Assembly (NCBI RefSeq): GCF_000975155.1
Contig: NZ_BBRG01000005.1
Span: forward strand, 1 to 64,000
Length of the DNA stretch: 64,000 nt
From: Demequina globuliformis
GTDB lineage: Bacteria; Actinomycetota; Actinomycetes; Actinomycetales; Demequinaceae
Reading direction: 5' to 3'
Part shown: positions 8,399-17,142 of the stretch, in pieces
How the letters are laid out: each line of letters starts with the position of its first letter
Position numbering within the stretch: the first letter of the stretch is position 1
Translations under genes and position numbers: made by a program
The notes under the pieces: model-generated
Database searches by the model: none
Told to the model about the DNA's origin: nothing
What the model saw: the letters and a program-made list of their open reading frames with translations, nothing else

Positions 8399-9598
8399 CT
8401 ACTTGGCGCCAATGCCAGGAAGCGCGAGCATGCGGTCGAGGGCGACCTTCGCCTCTGCCTGCGTTTGGGCATCCACCACGATCTGGTTGGGGACCTCGCC
8501 TGCGACGAGCGTCTCGAGAGCCCACACCAGGTGCGGCAAGTCGATGCGGTTCATGGTGGAGCAGAAGCACACCGTGTCCTCGAGGAACAGCACCTCTTTG
8601 TCGGGGTGAGCGTTTGCGAGGCGGCGTACGAGGTTGAGTTCGGTGCCAATGACCCACGACGATCCGGGTTCGGCCTCGTCAAGGGCCTTGATGATGTACT
8701 CGGTGGAGCCGACATAGTCGGCGGCGTTGACGACCTCGTGGGAGCACTCGGGGTGGACGATCACGTTGATGCCCGGCACCTTCTCCCGCGCCGCGTCGAC
8801 ATTTTCCTTGCGGAAACGACCGTGAACGGAGCAGTGGCCCTTCCACAGGATGATCCGGGCGGCCCGGAGCTCCTCGATGGTGTTGCCGCCGAACGGCTTG
8901 CGAGGGTCGTAAACGACGCAGTCGTCCAGGGACATGCCTAGCTTCAGCACGGCGGTGTTGCGGCCCAGGTGCTGATCAGGGAAGAAGAGGACCTTGCCGT
9001 CACCGTTGATGCCTCCGACCTGGTCGTATGCCCACCGGAGAGCGACCTCAGCGTTCGATGACGTGCACACGACACCCTCGTGGCGTCCGCAAAAGGCCTT
9101 GATGGCCGCCGTGGAGTTCATGTACGTCACCGGCACGGTGGAGTCGGCCACGCCTGCCTCGGCAAGTTGCTCCCAGGCGTCCTCAACCTGGTTGATGTTC
9201 GCCATGTCCGCCATTGAGCAACCGGCGGCCATGTCTGGCAGGACTACCTGCTGGGCATCGGTCGTGAGGATGTCGGCGCTCTCCGCCATAAAGTGCACGC
9301 CGCAGAACACGATGAACTCGGCCTCGGGGCGGGCGGCGGCCTTCTGCGCGAGCTTGAAGGAGTCGCCTGTGACATCGGCGAACTGGATCACTTCATCGCG
9401 CTGATAGTGGTGGCCGAGAATGAACACCCGGTTGCCCAGCGCCTCCTTGGCCGCACGCGCCCGTTCGACGAGGTCGGGGTCAGAGGCGTCAGGAAGTCCG
9501 CCAGGACAATCCACACCGCGCTCCGAGAGCGGATCGCGGCGGTTTCCCAGCAGGAGGAGTGCTGGGGACTGGCTCGGTTCGGTGAACGTCGTCTCCAT
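8399..9598 (-). CDS. nadA: Quinolinate synthase
   Basis: [4Fe-4S] enzyme of de novo NAD synthesis, condensing iminoaspartate with dihydroxyacetone phosphate. At 399 residues it is the long form. The family motifs are [30 protein letters not shown] (Cys99), [22 protein letters not shown] (Cys256), HPECSHEVV and [12 protein letters not shown] (Cys344, Cys346). By family knowledge, Cys99, Cys256 and one of the last pair should hold the cluster. ATG 9598 follows GACAAT by 6 bases with no ribosome site. nadB and nadC, usually adjacent in actinobacteria, are not in the window, so iminoaspartate must come from elsewhere. Confidence 0.95.
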   Translation of the reverse strand: METTFTEPSQSPALLLLGNRRDPLSERGVDCPGGLPDASDPDLVERARAAKEALGNRVFILGHHYQRDEVIQFADVTGDSFKLAQKAAARPEAEFIVFCGVHFMAESADILTTDAQQVVLPDMAAGCSMADMANINQVEDAWEQLAEAGVADSTVPVTYMNSTAAIKAFCGRHEGVVCTSSNAEVALRWAYDQVGGINGDGKVLFFPDQHLGRNTAVLKLGMSLDDCVVYDPRKPFGGNTIEELRAARIILWKGHCSVHGRFRKENVDAAREKVPGINVIVHPECSHEVVNAADYVGSTEYIIKALDEAEPGSSWVIGTELNLVRRLANAHPDKEVLFLEDTVCFCSTMNRIDLPHLVWALETLVAGEVPNQIVVDAQTQAEAKVALDRMLALPGIGAK

Positions 9599-9604
9599 TC
9601 GGTT

Positions 9605-9631
9605 ATTGTCTCACGTCCGCGACGGCACACT
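9605..9631. promoter_or_regulatory. Divergent -10 boxes for nadA and the glycerate-kinase-like gene
   Basis: GACAAT on the minus strand (9610-9605) precedes nadA ATG by 6 bases; CACACT on the plus strand (9626-9631) precedes ATG 9639 by 7 bases. TTGTCT at 9605-9610 lies 15 bases before CACACT and may double as its -35. Confidence 0.4.
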
Positions 9632-9638
9632 AGAGGGC

Positions 9639-10616
9639 ATGCACGTCCTTCTGCTGACCGACTCCTGGCCTGACACTTCAGGCCCGATGCTGCCGCAACG
9701 CGTCGCCGACATCGCGGCCTCTGCCTGGGGTGACGCTCAACCTGCCGATGCCGTGACGAGTATCGCGGTTGGCGATGGGGGACCGCGCAGTGCGGATGCG
9801 CTGTCAGGACCGGTGACGGCGGTGGGCGATGTGGAGGCTGTTGCGGCCGGACAGTCACTGTTCCTGCGGCCGGGCGGCTCGGCCCCGCGGTGGAATCCTG
9901 GTCACTTGTCGGACGCATTGTTCGCGCTCGCCCGCGATGCCAGCAGGGGCGAGCGCACGGTGGTGGTCCCGGTCGGGGATGCTGACCTCGCCGGGGACGC
10001 GACGGCGGTGTGGGGAGAATCCTTCACTCACGCCCGCCAAGCGCTGCGCCAGCTACCGCTGGAAGTTCTGGTGACGTCCTCACGACCGCTGTTGGGCCTC
10101 AAAGGCATGAGTGCGGCCGTGCGCGACCGGCGTGAAAAGGACCACGCCCTCGCCTTGGCCGCCCAGGAACAGGAACGGCGGTGGAGCGAGATCGCCCGCG
10201 AGGTCGACGCGGCATTGCCTCGTCCCCTCGTCGGACCAGCTCGCTTGTCTGACGTCCCGGGAAGCGGCGCTGCGCACGGACTCGCGTATTGCTTAGGTGC
10301 GGTGGGCGCCCGAGTGCTGCCGGCATCGGCCCGCCTCGCTCGCGCCGCGGGCGCCAGCGATCTGAGCGCGGATCTCGTGATCGCGATCACGGGCAGCCTC
10401 ACACCTCACACGTTGGATGAGGGAGTGACGCACGCGGCGAGCGCCATCGCCGGCGCGCGCGGAGTCCCGTGCGCGGTGTTAGGTGTCGAGCTGGGAGTCG
10501 GCAAACGTGACCTGATGGCTGCGGGTGTGGCGTCGGCGCACGAAGGACAGGTGGGGGCCGATGCGCTCGCGGAGCATGTGCGGCGGGTCGCCCGAACGTG
10601 GTCGCCCGCGCGGTGA
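9639..10616 (+). CDS. Degenerate glycerate kinase-like protein
   Basis: A 325-residue relative of glycerate 2-kinase (GlxK/GarK). The start LLLTDSWPDTSGPMLPQRVAD aligns with the family's DSFKGSLSA...EAA phosphate-binding region, VGDGGPRSADAL with ADGGEGT, and VPGSGAAHGLAYCLGAVGA with the nucleotide-binding PGTGAAGGLGFGL. The catalytic GEGSLD motif appears as AITGSLTPHTL and the N-terminal lysine of DSFKGS is missing, so kinase activity is doubtful. As I recall it, M. tuberculosis has a glycerate-kinase-family gene (Rv2205c) next to erpA (Rv2204c), so the pairing with erpA looks old. The start at 9639 was chosen over the 73-codon extension, which overlaps nadA. Confidence 0.65.
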   Translation: MHVLLLTDSWPDTSGPMLPQRVADIAASAWGDAQPADAVTSIAVGDGGPRSADALSGPVTAVGDVEAVAAGQSLFLRPGGSAPRWNPGHLSDALFALARDASRGERTVVVPVGDADLAGDATAVWGESFTHARQALRQLPLEVLVTSSRPLLGLKGMSAAVRDRREKDHALALAAQEQERRWSEIAREVDAALPRPLVGPARLSDVPGSGAAHGLAYCLGAVGARVLPASARLARAAGASDLSADLVIAITGSLTPHTLDEGVTHAASAIAGARGVPCAVLGVELGVGKRDLMAAGVASAHEGQVGADALAEHVRRVARTWSPAR

Positions 10617-10673
10617 TGCGGCTCGCGTGTGCGCACGGGCGCGCAGGTGGTGGGAATTTCGCACGGGGCCGCG

Positions 10674-10705
10674 TACATTAGATAGGTAAGACGAGAGATA
10701 AGGAG
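10674..10705 (+). promoter_or_regulatory. Promoter -10 candidate and ribosome site for erpA
   Basis: TACATT (10674-10679) is a plausible -10 in an otherwise GC-rich gap. AAGGAG (10700-10705) lies 7 bases before ATG 10713, so this message would have a short leader. Confidence 0.35.
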
Positions 10706-10712
10706 CCGGCCT

Positions 10713-11066
10713 ATGACTGATACCGCGACCGAGGTCCCCACTCACGGCGTGGTCATCACCGATGCCGCCGCGAGCAAGGTGAAGAGCCTTCTTGAGCAGG
10801 AGGGTCGTGACGACCTTCGCCTGCGCCTTGCTGTGCAGCCCGGAGGCTGCTCGGGCCTGATCTACCAGCTCTACTTCGACGAGCGTTCGCTCGACGGCGA
10901 CGCCGTGCGTGACTTCGACGGCGTTGGCGTGGTGGTGGACAAGATGTCGGTTCCGTACCTCGACGGTGCGACCATCGACTTCGCTGACACCATCGAGAAG
11001 CAGGGCTTCACGATCGACAACCCGAACGCTTCGAGCTCGTGCGCATGTGGTGATTCCTTCGCCTAA
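10713..11066 (+). CDS. erpA: Iron-sulfur cluster insertion protein, A-type carrier
   Basis: HesB/IscA-family carrier of 117 residues that hands Fe-S clusters to apoenzymes. The three conserved cysteines are present: Cys46 in QPGGCSGLIYQLYF, and Cys110 and Cys112 in the C-terminal CAC. Likely clients in this window include QcrA, NadA and aconitase. It is followed by a 14-bp hairpin, so it ends its own unit. The convergent neighbour looks like a cysteine desulfurase but lacks the PLP lysine, so it is unlikely to be the sulfur donor. Confidence 0.95.
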   Translation: MTDTATEVPTHGVVITDAAASKVKSLLEQEGRDDLRLRLAVQPGGCSGLIYQLYFDERSLDGDAVRDFDGVGVVVDKMSVPYLDGATIDFADTIEKQGFTIDNPNASSSCACGDSFA

Positions 11067-11086
11067 GCGAGACTTCGACCGTTGAC

Positions 11087-11118
11087 ACGGGCGGCGGGAG
11101 CTGAGCTCCGCCGCCCGT
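11087..11118. terminator. Hairpin between erpA and the desulfurase-like gene
   Basis: ACGGGCGGCGGGAGC (11087-11101) pairs with GCTCCGCCGCCCGT (11105-11118), with a single bulged G and a TGA loop. The sequence after it on the plus strand is TGTCATG. It probably serves both converging genes. Confidence 0.65.
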
Positions 11119-11135
11119 TGTCATGTCCGGCGACG

Positions 11136-12260
11136 TCACGCCTGCATCTGCTGACGTACCGCCTCGATGATGCGTGGCATCGTCGCCAGAAGGCGCTCGA
11201 TGTCTTGGTCTGCCACGCCCGGGTGCAGGCCAAACCGTAGATTTCCGTGGGTGAGGGCGCCCATGGCCGCCAATACCGAACTGGGCTGAAACGCGGCTTT
11301 GCCGCACGCGGAGCCGGAGCCGACGGAGAAGCCCTCTCGATCCAGGCGCGTCACCAGAGGCTCGCCGTCGAGGTACATGAACGCCGCGGTGAGAAGGTGG
11401 GGGAGACGCTCGATGGGGTCCCCGACGACGGTCACGCCCTCGAGTCGCTCCATCCCGGTGCGCAACCTCGCCACGAGGTCGTGCTGACGCTGCGTCTCGC
11501 GATCGAGATTCTCCATCCGTTCCTGGAGGGCGACAGCCGCGGCCAATGCGATCGGCACGCTGACGCCGCCTGGCGCCCAGTCGTCGTCCCCATCCGGCCA
11601 GGCCTGAAGCCACCGCGTCTGTGGGCGCAGGGCAATCACCGCGAGTCCGTGGGGAGCGCCCCAATCCGAGGGGTCCGCGAGCAATGCGTCCCAGTGCTCA
11701 GGGGCATCGATGTGCCCCACGCTCGCGGTCGCGTCAACGAGCATTGGCACTCCGGCGCCCTGGGCGGTTCCGTATAGGGATTCCAGGCGCTGAACTGTGC
11801 CGATCTCGTGATTGGCATGCTGGATGACCGCGACCGCCACGTCCGGCTGGCGCAGCGCTGCCGCAAAAGCGACCGGCTCGACATGGCCCTCGCGGTCCAC
11901 CGGAATGACGTCCACGGCGCCGGGGGCAAGGTAGTGAGCAACATCACTCAGCGCGTCGCGTTCAATCGCAGAAATGACGATGCGCCCGCGTCCCCGCCGG
12001 GCTGCCACCATCCCGCGCAAGAGGCGCTCGGCGGCTAGCGGAACTGAATGAGCGAACCGCACGTTGTCTTGATGGACACGCAGAACCTCGGCGATCGCGT
12101 GGCGCGCACCATCGAGGAGAGCGCGGGCTTGACGCGACTCGCCGGTCAGGCGGGCAGGATCGGCCCACCCGTCGGTGAGGCCGGCCTGAAGGGCCTGGGA
12201 AGTGCGGGCTGTGACGGGGGCACGCCCGCCGGCGTCCAAATAGGTGCGGCGTGCTGGCAT
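11136..12260 (-). CDS. Cysteine desulfurase-like PLP fold protein lacking the PLP lysine
   Basis: A 374-residue class V aminotransferase-fold protein close to NifS/IscS: TYLDAGG at the start, IQHANHEIGTVQ (His148), MLVDATASVGHID (Asp176) and the cysteine loop FSVGSGSACGKAAF (Cys319). The motif that should read S-x-H-K-(W/F)-G-x-P-x-G is instead DPSDWGAPHGLAVI: Asp199 (codon GAT, 11666-11664) occupies the Schiff-base lysine position and Ser198 the histidine. The reading frame is intact, so this is not a recent pseudogene. It may bind PLP weakly or act as a non-catalytic partner. ATG 12260 lies 6 bases after TACCGT. It is divergent from ctaC. Confidence 0.75.
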   Translation of the reverse strand: MPARRTYLDAGGRAPVTARTSQALQAGLTDGWADPARLTGESRQARALLDGARHAIAEVLRVHQDNVRFAHSVPLAAERLLRGMVAARRGRGRIVISAIERDALSDVAHYLAPGAVDVIPVDREGHVEPVAFAAALRQPDVAVAVIQHANHEIGTVQRLESLYGTAQGAGVPMLVDATASVGHIDAPEHWDALLADPSDWGAPHGLAVIALRPQTRWLQAWPDGDDDWAPGGVSVPIALAAAVALQERMENLDRETQRQHDLVARLRTGMERLEGVTVVGDPIERLPHLLTAAFMYLDGEPLVTRLDREGFSVGSGSACGKAAFQPSSVLAAMGALTHGNLRFGLHPGVADQDIERLLATMPRIIEAVRQQMQA

Positions 12261-12266
12261 GCCCAC

Positions 12267-12286
12267 ACGGTATCGCGCGCTAGACT
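12267..12286. promoter_or_regulatory. Back-to-back -10 boxes for the desulfurase-like gene and ctaC
   Basis: Minus strand TACCGT (12272-12267) precedes ATG 12260 by 6 bases; plus strand TAGACT (12281-12286) precedes GTG 12293 by 6 bases. The whole divergent region between the start codons is 32 bases. Confidence 0.55.
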
Positions 12287-12292
12287 GACCGC

Positions 12293-13162
12293 GTGTCCTC
12301 AAAAGTACGTCCCCGCATGCCCCGAAACGCCGCCGTCGGTGCCGGTGTAGCGGCAGTCTCACTCGTCCTGGCAGGTTGCTCCCAGGGAATCGAAAACGGT
12401 GCGCTGCCCTCGACCCCGGAGATCACTGACCAGACCGGCACGATCATCACGCTGTGGAACGGTTCCTGGATCGCTGCATTGGCCGTAGGTGTGCTCACCT
12501 GGGGCCTCATGTTGTGGTGCGTTGCCGTGTACCGCAAGCGCAAGGGTGATGAGAAGCTTCCCGTCCAGACGCGCGTGCACCTCCCATTGGAGATCATGTA
12601 CACGCTGGTGCCCATCATGGCCATCGGCGTGCTGTTCAAGTACACCGCCGAGGACATCGCGGAGATCACCGCGATCCCCGAAGACCCAGACGTGGAGATC
12701 CAGGTCGTGGGCAAGCAGTGGAGCTGGGACTTCAACTACCTCAGCGACGACGTCTTTGACCCGGGCGTCCAGGCTCAACTCACCGGTGAGGACGGCGTCG
12801 AGGCAACCCTGCCCACGCTGTACTTGCCTGTCGACGAGACCGTCCTCTTCACGCTCAACTCTCGTGACGTGATCCACTCCTTCTGGATCCCCGCGTTCCT
12901 CTACAAGGAGGACACGGTCCCCGGACGTACCAACGAATGGGCCGTGACGCCCACGCAAACGGGCACCTACCAGGGCAAGTGTGCGGAACTGTGTGGTGAA
13001 TACCACGCCTCGATGCTTTTCAACGTGAAGGTCGTCGAGCGTCCGGAGTATGACGCCTACATGGAGGAACTGCGAGCCAAGGGCTACGAGGGCAAGTTGG
13101 GCCTCGAGTACAGCCGCGACCAGGTTGTCGATTTCGCGACCGAGCACGGAGAGACTGAGTAA
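12293..13162 (+). CDS. ctaC: Cytochrome c oxidase subunit II
   Basis: CuA-bearing subunit of the aa3 oxidase, 289 residues. A lipobox (VLAGC, Cys29) indicates a lipoprotein signal. Two transmembrane helices follow at about 53-78 and 98-118, then the extracytoplasmic cupredoxin domain with QWSWDF and the CuA site HSFWIP plus [12 protein letters not shown]. The GTG at 12293 fits leaderless spacing behind TAGACT. The stop codon overlaps the ctaD start by one base (TAATG), so the two are translationally coupled. In actinobacteria the CuA domain receives electrons from the diheme QcrC encoded further right. Confidence 0.95.
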   Translation: MSSKVRPRMPRNAAVGAGVAAVSLVLAGCSQGIENGALPSTPEITDQTGTIITLWNGSWIAALAVGVLTWGLMLWCVAVYRKRKGDEKLPVQTRVHLPLEIMYTLVPIMAIGVLFKYTAEDIAEITAIPEDPDVEIQVVGKQWSWDFNYLSDDVFDPGVQAQLTGEDGVEATLPTLYLPVDETVLFTLNSRDVIHSFWIPAFLYKEDTVPGRTNEWAVTPTQTGTYQGKCAELCGEYHASMLFNVKVVERPEYDAYMEELRAKGYEGKLGLEYSRDQVVDFATEHGETE

Positions 13163-14880
13163 TGGCGTCCCCCAATAACGAACACTCCCAGGAGATCGGC
13201 TCCGTCACTGGCGCCGCCGAGCACCGCTCCGGCTCGATGGTCGTGAAGTGGATCACTTCGACTGACCACAAGACGATCGGGTACATGTACCTGATCACGT
13301 CGTTCTTCTTCTTCATCATTGGCGGCGTGCTCGCACTGCTGATCCGTGCAGAGCTGTTTGCCCCCGGTATGCAGGTCGTTCAGTCGGCGGAACAGTACAA
13401 CCAGTTGTTCACGATGCATGGCACCATCATGCTGTTGCTGTTTGCGACGCCGTTGTTCGCGGGCTTCGCCAACGTCATTACGCCGTTGCAGATCGGCGCG
13501 CCCGACGTTGCCTTCCCGCGTCTGAACATGTTCGCGTACTGGCTGTACCTCTTTGGCGGACTCATCGCGGTCGCTGGGTTCTTTACGCCTCAGGGCGCTG
13601 CGTCGTTCGGGTGGTTCGCCTACGCGCCGCTGTCGAACGCTGTCTACTCACCCGGTGTGGGTGGCAACCTGTGGGTCTTCGGCCTCGCCCTCGGTGGCTT
13701 CGGCACCATTCTTGGAGCCGTGAACTTCATCACCACCATCGTCACGATGCGTGCGCCTGGCATGACGATGTTCCGCATGCCGATCTTCACGTGGAACATC
13801 CTCGTGACGTCGATGCTGGTGCTCGTCGCCTTCCCGCCGCTGGCATCCGCGCTGTTCGCGCTCGGCTCCGACCGAGTGCTCGGCTCGCAGGTGTTCAATC
13901 CAGACAACGGTGGTGCCATTCTCTGGCAGCACCTGTTCTGGTTCTTCGGTCACCCCGAGGTCTACATCATCGCGCTGCCGTTCTTCGGCATCGTGTCGGA
14001 GATCTTCCCGGTCTTCTCTCGTAAGCCCTTGTTCGGCTACCACGGCCTTGTGTACGCCACGATTGCGATTGCTGCGCTGTCCGTCACCGTGTGGGCTCAC
14101 CACATGTACGTGACGGGTGCGGTCCTGTTGCCGTTCTTCGCCTTCATGACGATGTTGATCGCCGTGCCTACAGGTGTGAAGTTCTTCAACTGGATCGGCA
14201 CCATGTGGCGTGGCAAGATCACATTCGAGACACCCATGCTGTGGTCGATCGGATTCCTCGTCACCTTCCTCTTCGGTGGTTTGACCGGTGTGATTCTGTC
14301 GGCTCCGCCTCTGGACTTCCCGATCTCGGACTCGTACTTCGTCGTCGCGCACTTCCACTACGTGGTGTTCGGCACCGTCGTGTTCGCCATGTTCGCGGGC
14401 TTCTACTTCTGGTGGCCTAAGTTCACGGGCAAGATGCTCAACGAGACGTGGGGCAAGATTCACTTCTGGCTGCTCTTCATTGGCTTCCACACCACGTTCC
14501 TCGTGCAGCACTGGTTGGGTGCAGAGGGCATGGCGCGCCGCTACGTTGACTACTTGGTCGAAGATGGGTTCACCTGGATGAACCAGCTGTCGACTATTGG
14601 CTCCGTGATCCTTGCGCTGTCGACTCTGCCGTTCTTCTGGAACGTCTACATCACGTCCAAGCGCGCGCCGCTGGTGACCGTGGACGACCCCTGGGGCTTC
14701 GGCAACTCGCTCGAATGGGCGACCAGCTGCCCGCCGCCGCGTCACAACTTCACGTCCATCCCGCGCATCCGTTCGGAGCGCCCCGCGTTCGACCTCCACC
14801 ACCCCGAGGCCGCCGCACGCGACCACGCCGCTGCACAGCACGCGCCCGTGGACGCCGCACCCGCGAGCAAGGAGGCCTAA
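13162..14880 (+). CDS. ctaD: Cytochrome c oxidase subunit I
   Basis: Catalytic heme-copper subunit, 572 residues and twelve transmembrane helices. The key sites are visible: [12 protein letters not shown] (low-spin heme ligand), FFGHPEVYI (CuB histidine and cross-linked tyrosine), WAHHMYVTG (CuB histidine pair) and the C-terminal heme ligands in [10 protein letters not shown]. The N-terminal 25 residues ([13 protein letters not shown]) are polar and disordered. The C-terminal tail (about residues 540-572) is His/Ala-rich and cytosolic. It is the second gene of ctaC-ctaD-ctaF. Confidence 0.97.
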   Translation: MASPNNEHSQEIGSVTGAAEHRSGSMVVKWITSTDHKTIGYMYLITSFFFFIIGGVLALLIRAELFAPGMQVVQSAEQYNQLFTMHGTIMLLLFATPLFAGFANVITPLQIGAPDVAFPRLNMFAYWLYLFGGLIAVAGFFTPQGAASFGWFAYAPLSNAVYSPGVGGNLWVFGLALGGFGTILGAVNFITTIVTMRAPGMTMFRMPIFTWNILVTSMLVLVAFPPLASALFALGSDRVLGSQVFNPDNGGAILWQHLFWFFGHPEVYIIALPFFGIVSEIFPVFSRKPLFGYHGLVYATIAIAALSVTVWAHHMYVTGAVLLPFFAFMTMLIAVPTGVKFFNWIGTMWRGKITFETPMLWSIGFLVTFLFGGLTGVILSAPPLDFPISDSYFVVAHFHYVVFGTVVFAMFAGFYFWWPKFTGKMLNETWGKIHFWLLFIGFHTTFLVQHWLGAEGMARRYVDYLVEDGFTWMNQLSTIGSVILALSTLPFFWNVYITSKRAPLVTVDDPWGFGNSLEWATSCPPPRHNFTSIPRIRSERPAFDLHHPEAAARDHAAAQHAPVDAAPASKEA

Positions 14881-14883
14881 ACC

Positions 14884-15285
14884 ATGCGTCTTGAAGCGAA
14901 TATCTTCGCGTTGCCCTCGATCTTCTTCTTGGGTGCTGCGCTCGTCTACGGCTTCCTCACCGAGTGGACGGAGTGGGTGGGTTTCACTGGCATTCTGTTG
15001 ACCTTCGGCATGTTCATCATGGTCGGCGTCTACTTCAAGATGCTCCAGAAGCGCCACGGTGCACGCCCCGAGGACCGTGAGGACGGCGACATCGCGGAAC
15101 TGTCGGGCGAACAGGGCTTCTACGCCCCGTGGAGCTGGTGGCCAATCGTGCTCGCCGCTGGCGCCGCACTCGCGTTCGTCGCTCTCGCTGTGGGCTGGTG
15201 GATCCTTGTACCCGCCACGGTGGTAGGCGTGATTGGCCTCGTTGGCTGGGTCATGGAGTTCTCCACGGGACGCCACGCACACTGA
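14884..15285 (+). CDS. ctaF: Cytochrome c oxidase subunit IV, actinobacterial type
   Basis: A small four-helix membrane subunit of 133 residues found in the actinobacterial bcc-aa3 supercomplex: MRLEANIFALPSIFFLGAA starts helix 1, helices 3 and 4 lie in WWPIVLAAGAALAFVALAVGWW and VVGVIGLVGWVMEF, with an acidic cytosolic loop (RPEDREDGDIAELSG) in the middle. It starts 3 bases after the ctaD stop and is followed directly by a terminator hairpin. Confidence 0.93.
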   Translation: MRLEANIFALPSIFFLGAALVYGFLTEWTEWVGFTGILLTFGMFIMVGVYFKMLQKRHGARPEDREDGDIAELSGEQGFYAPWSWWPIVLAAGAALAFVALAVGWWILVPATVVGVIGLVGWVMEFSTGRHAH

Positions 15286-15299
15286 CGATTGTTCGCACG

Positions 15300-15332
15300 G
15301 GCCCGGCTTCGCTATCGCGAGGCCGGGCCTTT
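15300..15332 (+). terminator. Terminator of ctaC-ctaD-ctaF
   Basis: GGCCCGGCTTCGC (15300-15312) pairs with GCGAGGCCGGGCC (15317-15329) with one G-U pair and a TATC loop, followed by TTT. Confidence 0.75.
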
Positions 15333-15357
15333 GCGCATGCATGCGGCCACTGGCGCC

Positions 15358-15384
15358 ACGGTGCGGCTCATCTGGCCGCACCGT
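15358..15384 (-). terminator. Hairpin downstream of the K+ channel gene
   Basis: ACGGTGCGGC (15358-15367) and GCCGCACCGT (15375-15384) form a perfect 10-bp stem with a 7-base loop, 64 bases past the channel stop codon on the minus strand. Confidence 0.5.
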
Positions 15385-15448
15385 GCGCTCATGGCAGCGC
15401 GGACGCTTGCCAAGGAACGTGCCGCGTCCCGCCGGCCGCCGGAGCGCC

Positions 15449-16165
15449 TCAGGAATCCCGTGCAGGCCGTCGCGCGATGCCGACCAGCCGGGCGATCACC
15501 ACGGCGACAAAGAGGGTGCCGAGTACAGCCTCGAGAGAAGACAACGAACGCGCCCACGGCGCGACAGGCACCACGTCGCCGTATCCTAACGTCGACAGCG
15601 TCACGTAGCTGTTGTAGAACAGACTGTGCCATTCGACGCCGGCCTGCGTGGCGTGGGGGTCGAGGTAACTTCCGGGTTGAAAGAACTCCAGGAGGCTCGC
15701 CACGGCGCCAAAAACGCCGCCCAGCAACAGGTAGGCGCTCACCGCGACAAGAATGAGGTCAATGCTGCCGGCCCTAGGCGGCGGCGAGATGAGGACGGCC
15801 GCCAACGCCATGAGCAGCGTGAGCTGTAACAGGCCAATGGTGCCGATGAAGGTCGCCTGTGCCGTTGAGTCGTCCTGCTGGACGGCGAACCAGATCCCTG
15901 CGGCCATGAGTAGCACCGAAGCGACTGTCACGGCCCAATAGCGGCCAGGGTCATCATTGGCGATGCGGACGCCAAAGAACAGCACGCCGCCGTACAGCAG
16001 AAGGTACGCGATGGTCCATAGGGGACCCTCGAGCGTGATGGGGTACCCGAACTGCAAAAGCACGAGCGATACCAGCAGGACGCCGAGCGCCCACCGCGTG
16101 CGCACGGGGGCGTCGCGGTGGCGGCGAGGTGTCGCGACGAGGAAGCGGGGACGGGACTGCGGCAT
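15449..16165 (-). CDS. Potassium channel protein, single pore domain
   Basis: A 238-residue membrane protein with five or six helices. The pore loop SYVTLSTLGYGDVVPV carries the K+ selectivity filter TLGYGD (residues 192-197) between the last two helices (about 135-160 and 210-230). Four hydrophobic helices precede it, but I see no regular Arg series of a voltage sensor and no RCK domain. AGGAG 5 bases ahead marks ATG 16165. It sits between ctaF and sodA, probably setting membrane potential or K+ efflux. The K+-responsive RCK proteins of the window lie far away at 59,141-60,489. Confidence 0.85.
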   Translation of the reverse strand: MPQSRPRFLVATPRRHRDAPVRTRWALGVLLVSLVLLQFGYPITLEGPLWTIAYLLLYGGVLFFGVRIANDDPGRYWAVTVASVLLMAAGIWFAVQQDDSTAQATFIGTIGLLQLTLLMALAAVLISPPPRAGSIDLILVAVSAYLLLGGVFGAVASLLEFFQPGSYLDPHATQAGVEWHSLFYNSYVTLSTLGYGDVVPVAPWARSLSSLEAVLGTLFVAVVIARLVGIARRPARDS

Positions 16166-16267
16166 CGACACTCCTGGATTCGTTTACTTGACCTCAATGT
16201 AGCGAATACCGGGGGAGAGGGTGCTGGCCCCAGCCGCCACAAGGGCTCGCGCCACGGGCACGAACGC

Positions 16268-16307
16268 CACGAGGGCGGCATCCCCGCATGGGAATGCCGC
16301 CCTCGTG
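16268..16307 (-). terminator. Strong hairpin after sodA
   Basis: CACGAGGGCGGCAT (16268-16281) pairs with ATGCCGCCCTCGTG (16294-16307), extended by CCC/GGG around a 5-base loop. It lies 16 bases past the sodA stop. The 11-mer CGAGGGCGGCA in its left arm (16270-16280) also occurs in the sodA promoter at 17020-17030. Confidence 0.7.
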
Positions 16308-16323
16308 AGTCAGCGAAGGGGTG

Positions 16324-16941
16324 CTAGGCGATGATGCCCTCGACCGACGTGGCCTTCGCGAAGCGAGCCTGGACGTTTGCCCAGTCCACAACGTTCCACC
16401 AAGCCTTGACGTAGTCGCCCTTCACGTTGCGGTACTGGAGGTAGAAGGCGTGCTCCCACATGTCCAGCATCAGCAGCGGAATGAGACCCACGGGGACATT
16501 GCCCTGCTGGTCGTACAACTGCACGATGACGAGCTTCTTGCCGAGCGTGTCCCAGGCAAGAATCGACCACCCCGAGCCCAGAATCGTCATGGCGTTCTGC
16601 GTGAAGTGGTTCTGGAACTTCTCGAACGAACCAAAGTTGTCGTCAATGGCGGCAGCCAACTCTCCGGTGGGCTTGTCGCCGCCGTCCGGGGACATGTTGG
16701 TCCAGAAGATCGAGTGGTTGGTGTGACCACCCAGGTGGAATGCGAGCGCCTTCTCGAGGCCGCCGACGGCGCCAAAGTTGTCGGAGTCGCGGGCCTCGGC
16801 CAGCTTCTCGAGGGTGGTGTTCGCGCCGGCCACGTAGGCGGCGTGGTGCTTGCTGTGGTGCAGCTCCATGATCTCGCCGGCAATGTGCGGGTCCAGTGCG
16901 CCGTAGTCGTAGGTGAGATCCGGCAGTGCGTAGTCAGCCAT
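16324..16941 (-). CDS. sodA: Superoxide dismutase, Mn/Fe type
   Basis: Cytosolic 205-residue dismutase. Metal ligands are in [11 protein letters not shown] (His ligand), [13 protein letters not shown] (His ligand) and [12 protein letters not shown] (Asp and His ligands); DMWEHAFY is the family signature. No signal peptide is present. AGGAGG 4 bases before ATG 16941 is a strong ribosome site, unusual among the many leaderless genes here, and suggests high expression. The gene is lodged between the two halves of the respiratory block, the main source of superoxide. Confidence 0.96.
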   Translation of the reverse strand: MADYALPDLTYDYGALDPHIAGEIMELHHSKHHAAYVAGANTTLEKLAEARDSDNFGAVGGLEKALAFHLGGHTNHSIFWTNMSPDGGDKPTGELAAAIDDNFGSFEKFQNHFTQNAMTILGSGWSILAWDTLGKKLVIVQLYDQQGNVPVGLIPLLMLDMWEHAFYLQYRNVKGDYVKAWWNVVDWANVQARFAKATSVEGIIA

Positions 16942-16957
16942 GCTTCCTCCTGCTTGG

Positions 16958-17027
16958 GCGCGGCCCTTCGGTTGCGGCCGCGCGTCGGTTTCCGGGGTAC
17001 GGGACGAGCCTAGCGCCCTCGAGGGCG
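16958..17027 (-). promoter_or_regulatory. sodA promoter with spacer palindrome and leader hairpin
   Basis: On the minus strand TAGGCT (17012-17007) is the -10 candidate. Directly upstream of it is the perfect 14-base palindrome CGCCCTCGAGGGCG (17014-17027), which would fall in the promoter spacer, a classic repressor position. In the roughly 60-base leader, GCGCGGCC (16958-16965) pairs with GGCCGCGC (16976-16983). Confidence 0.4.
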
Positions 17028-17142
17028 GCAGCGTCGCCTAGCCCCAGGCATGTCAACACCGTCAGGTGCTTGCCCATTCCTTGCCTCACCCGGGCATCGG
17101 GCCTTTCCAGTCGGCACGACCAGTGCGAGGGCTCCGGACACG

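Noticed and set aside
7297-8637. 446-residue plus-strand frame crossing the aldo/keto reductase and DUF3043
   Set aside because: It spans two genes and the hairpin between them, with no start context and no motifs.
13648-15381. 577-residue minus-strand reading frame over ctaD
   Set aside because: It is antisense to the conserved, motif-complete ctaD and ctaF. The protein is rich in Arg, Glu, His and Gly with no domain pattern, as expected for the reverse frame of a high-GC gene.
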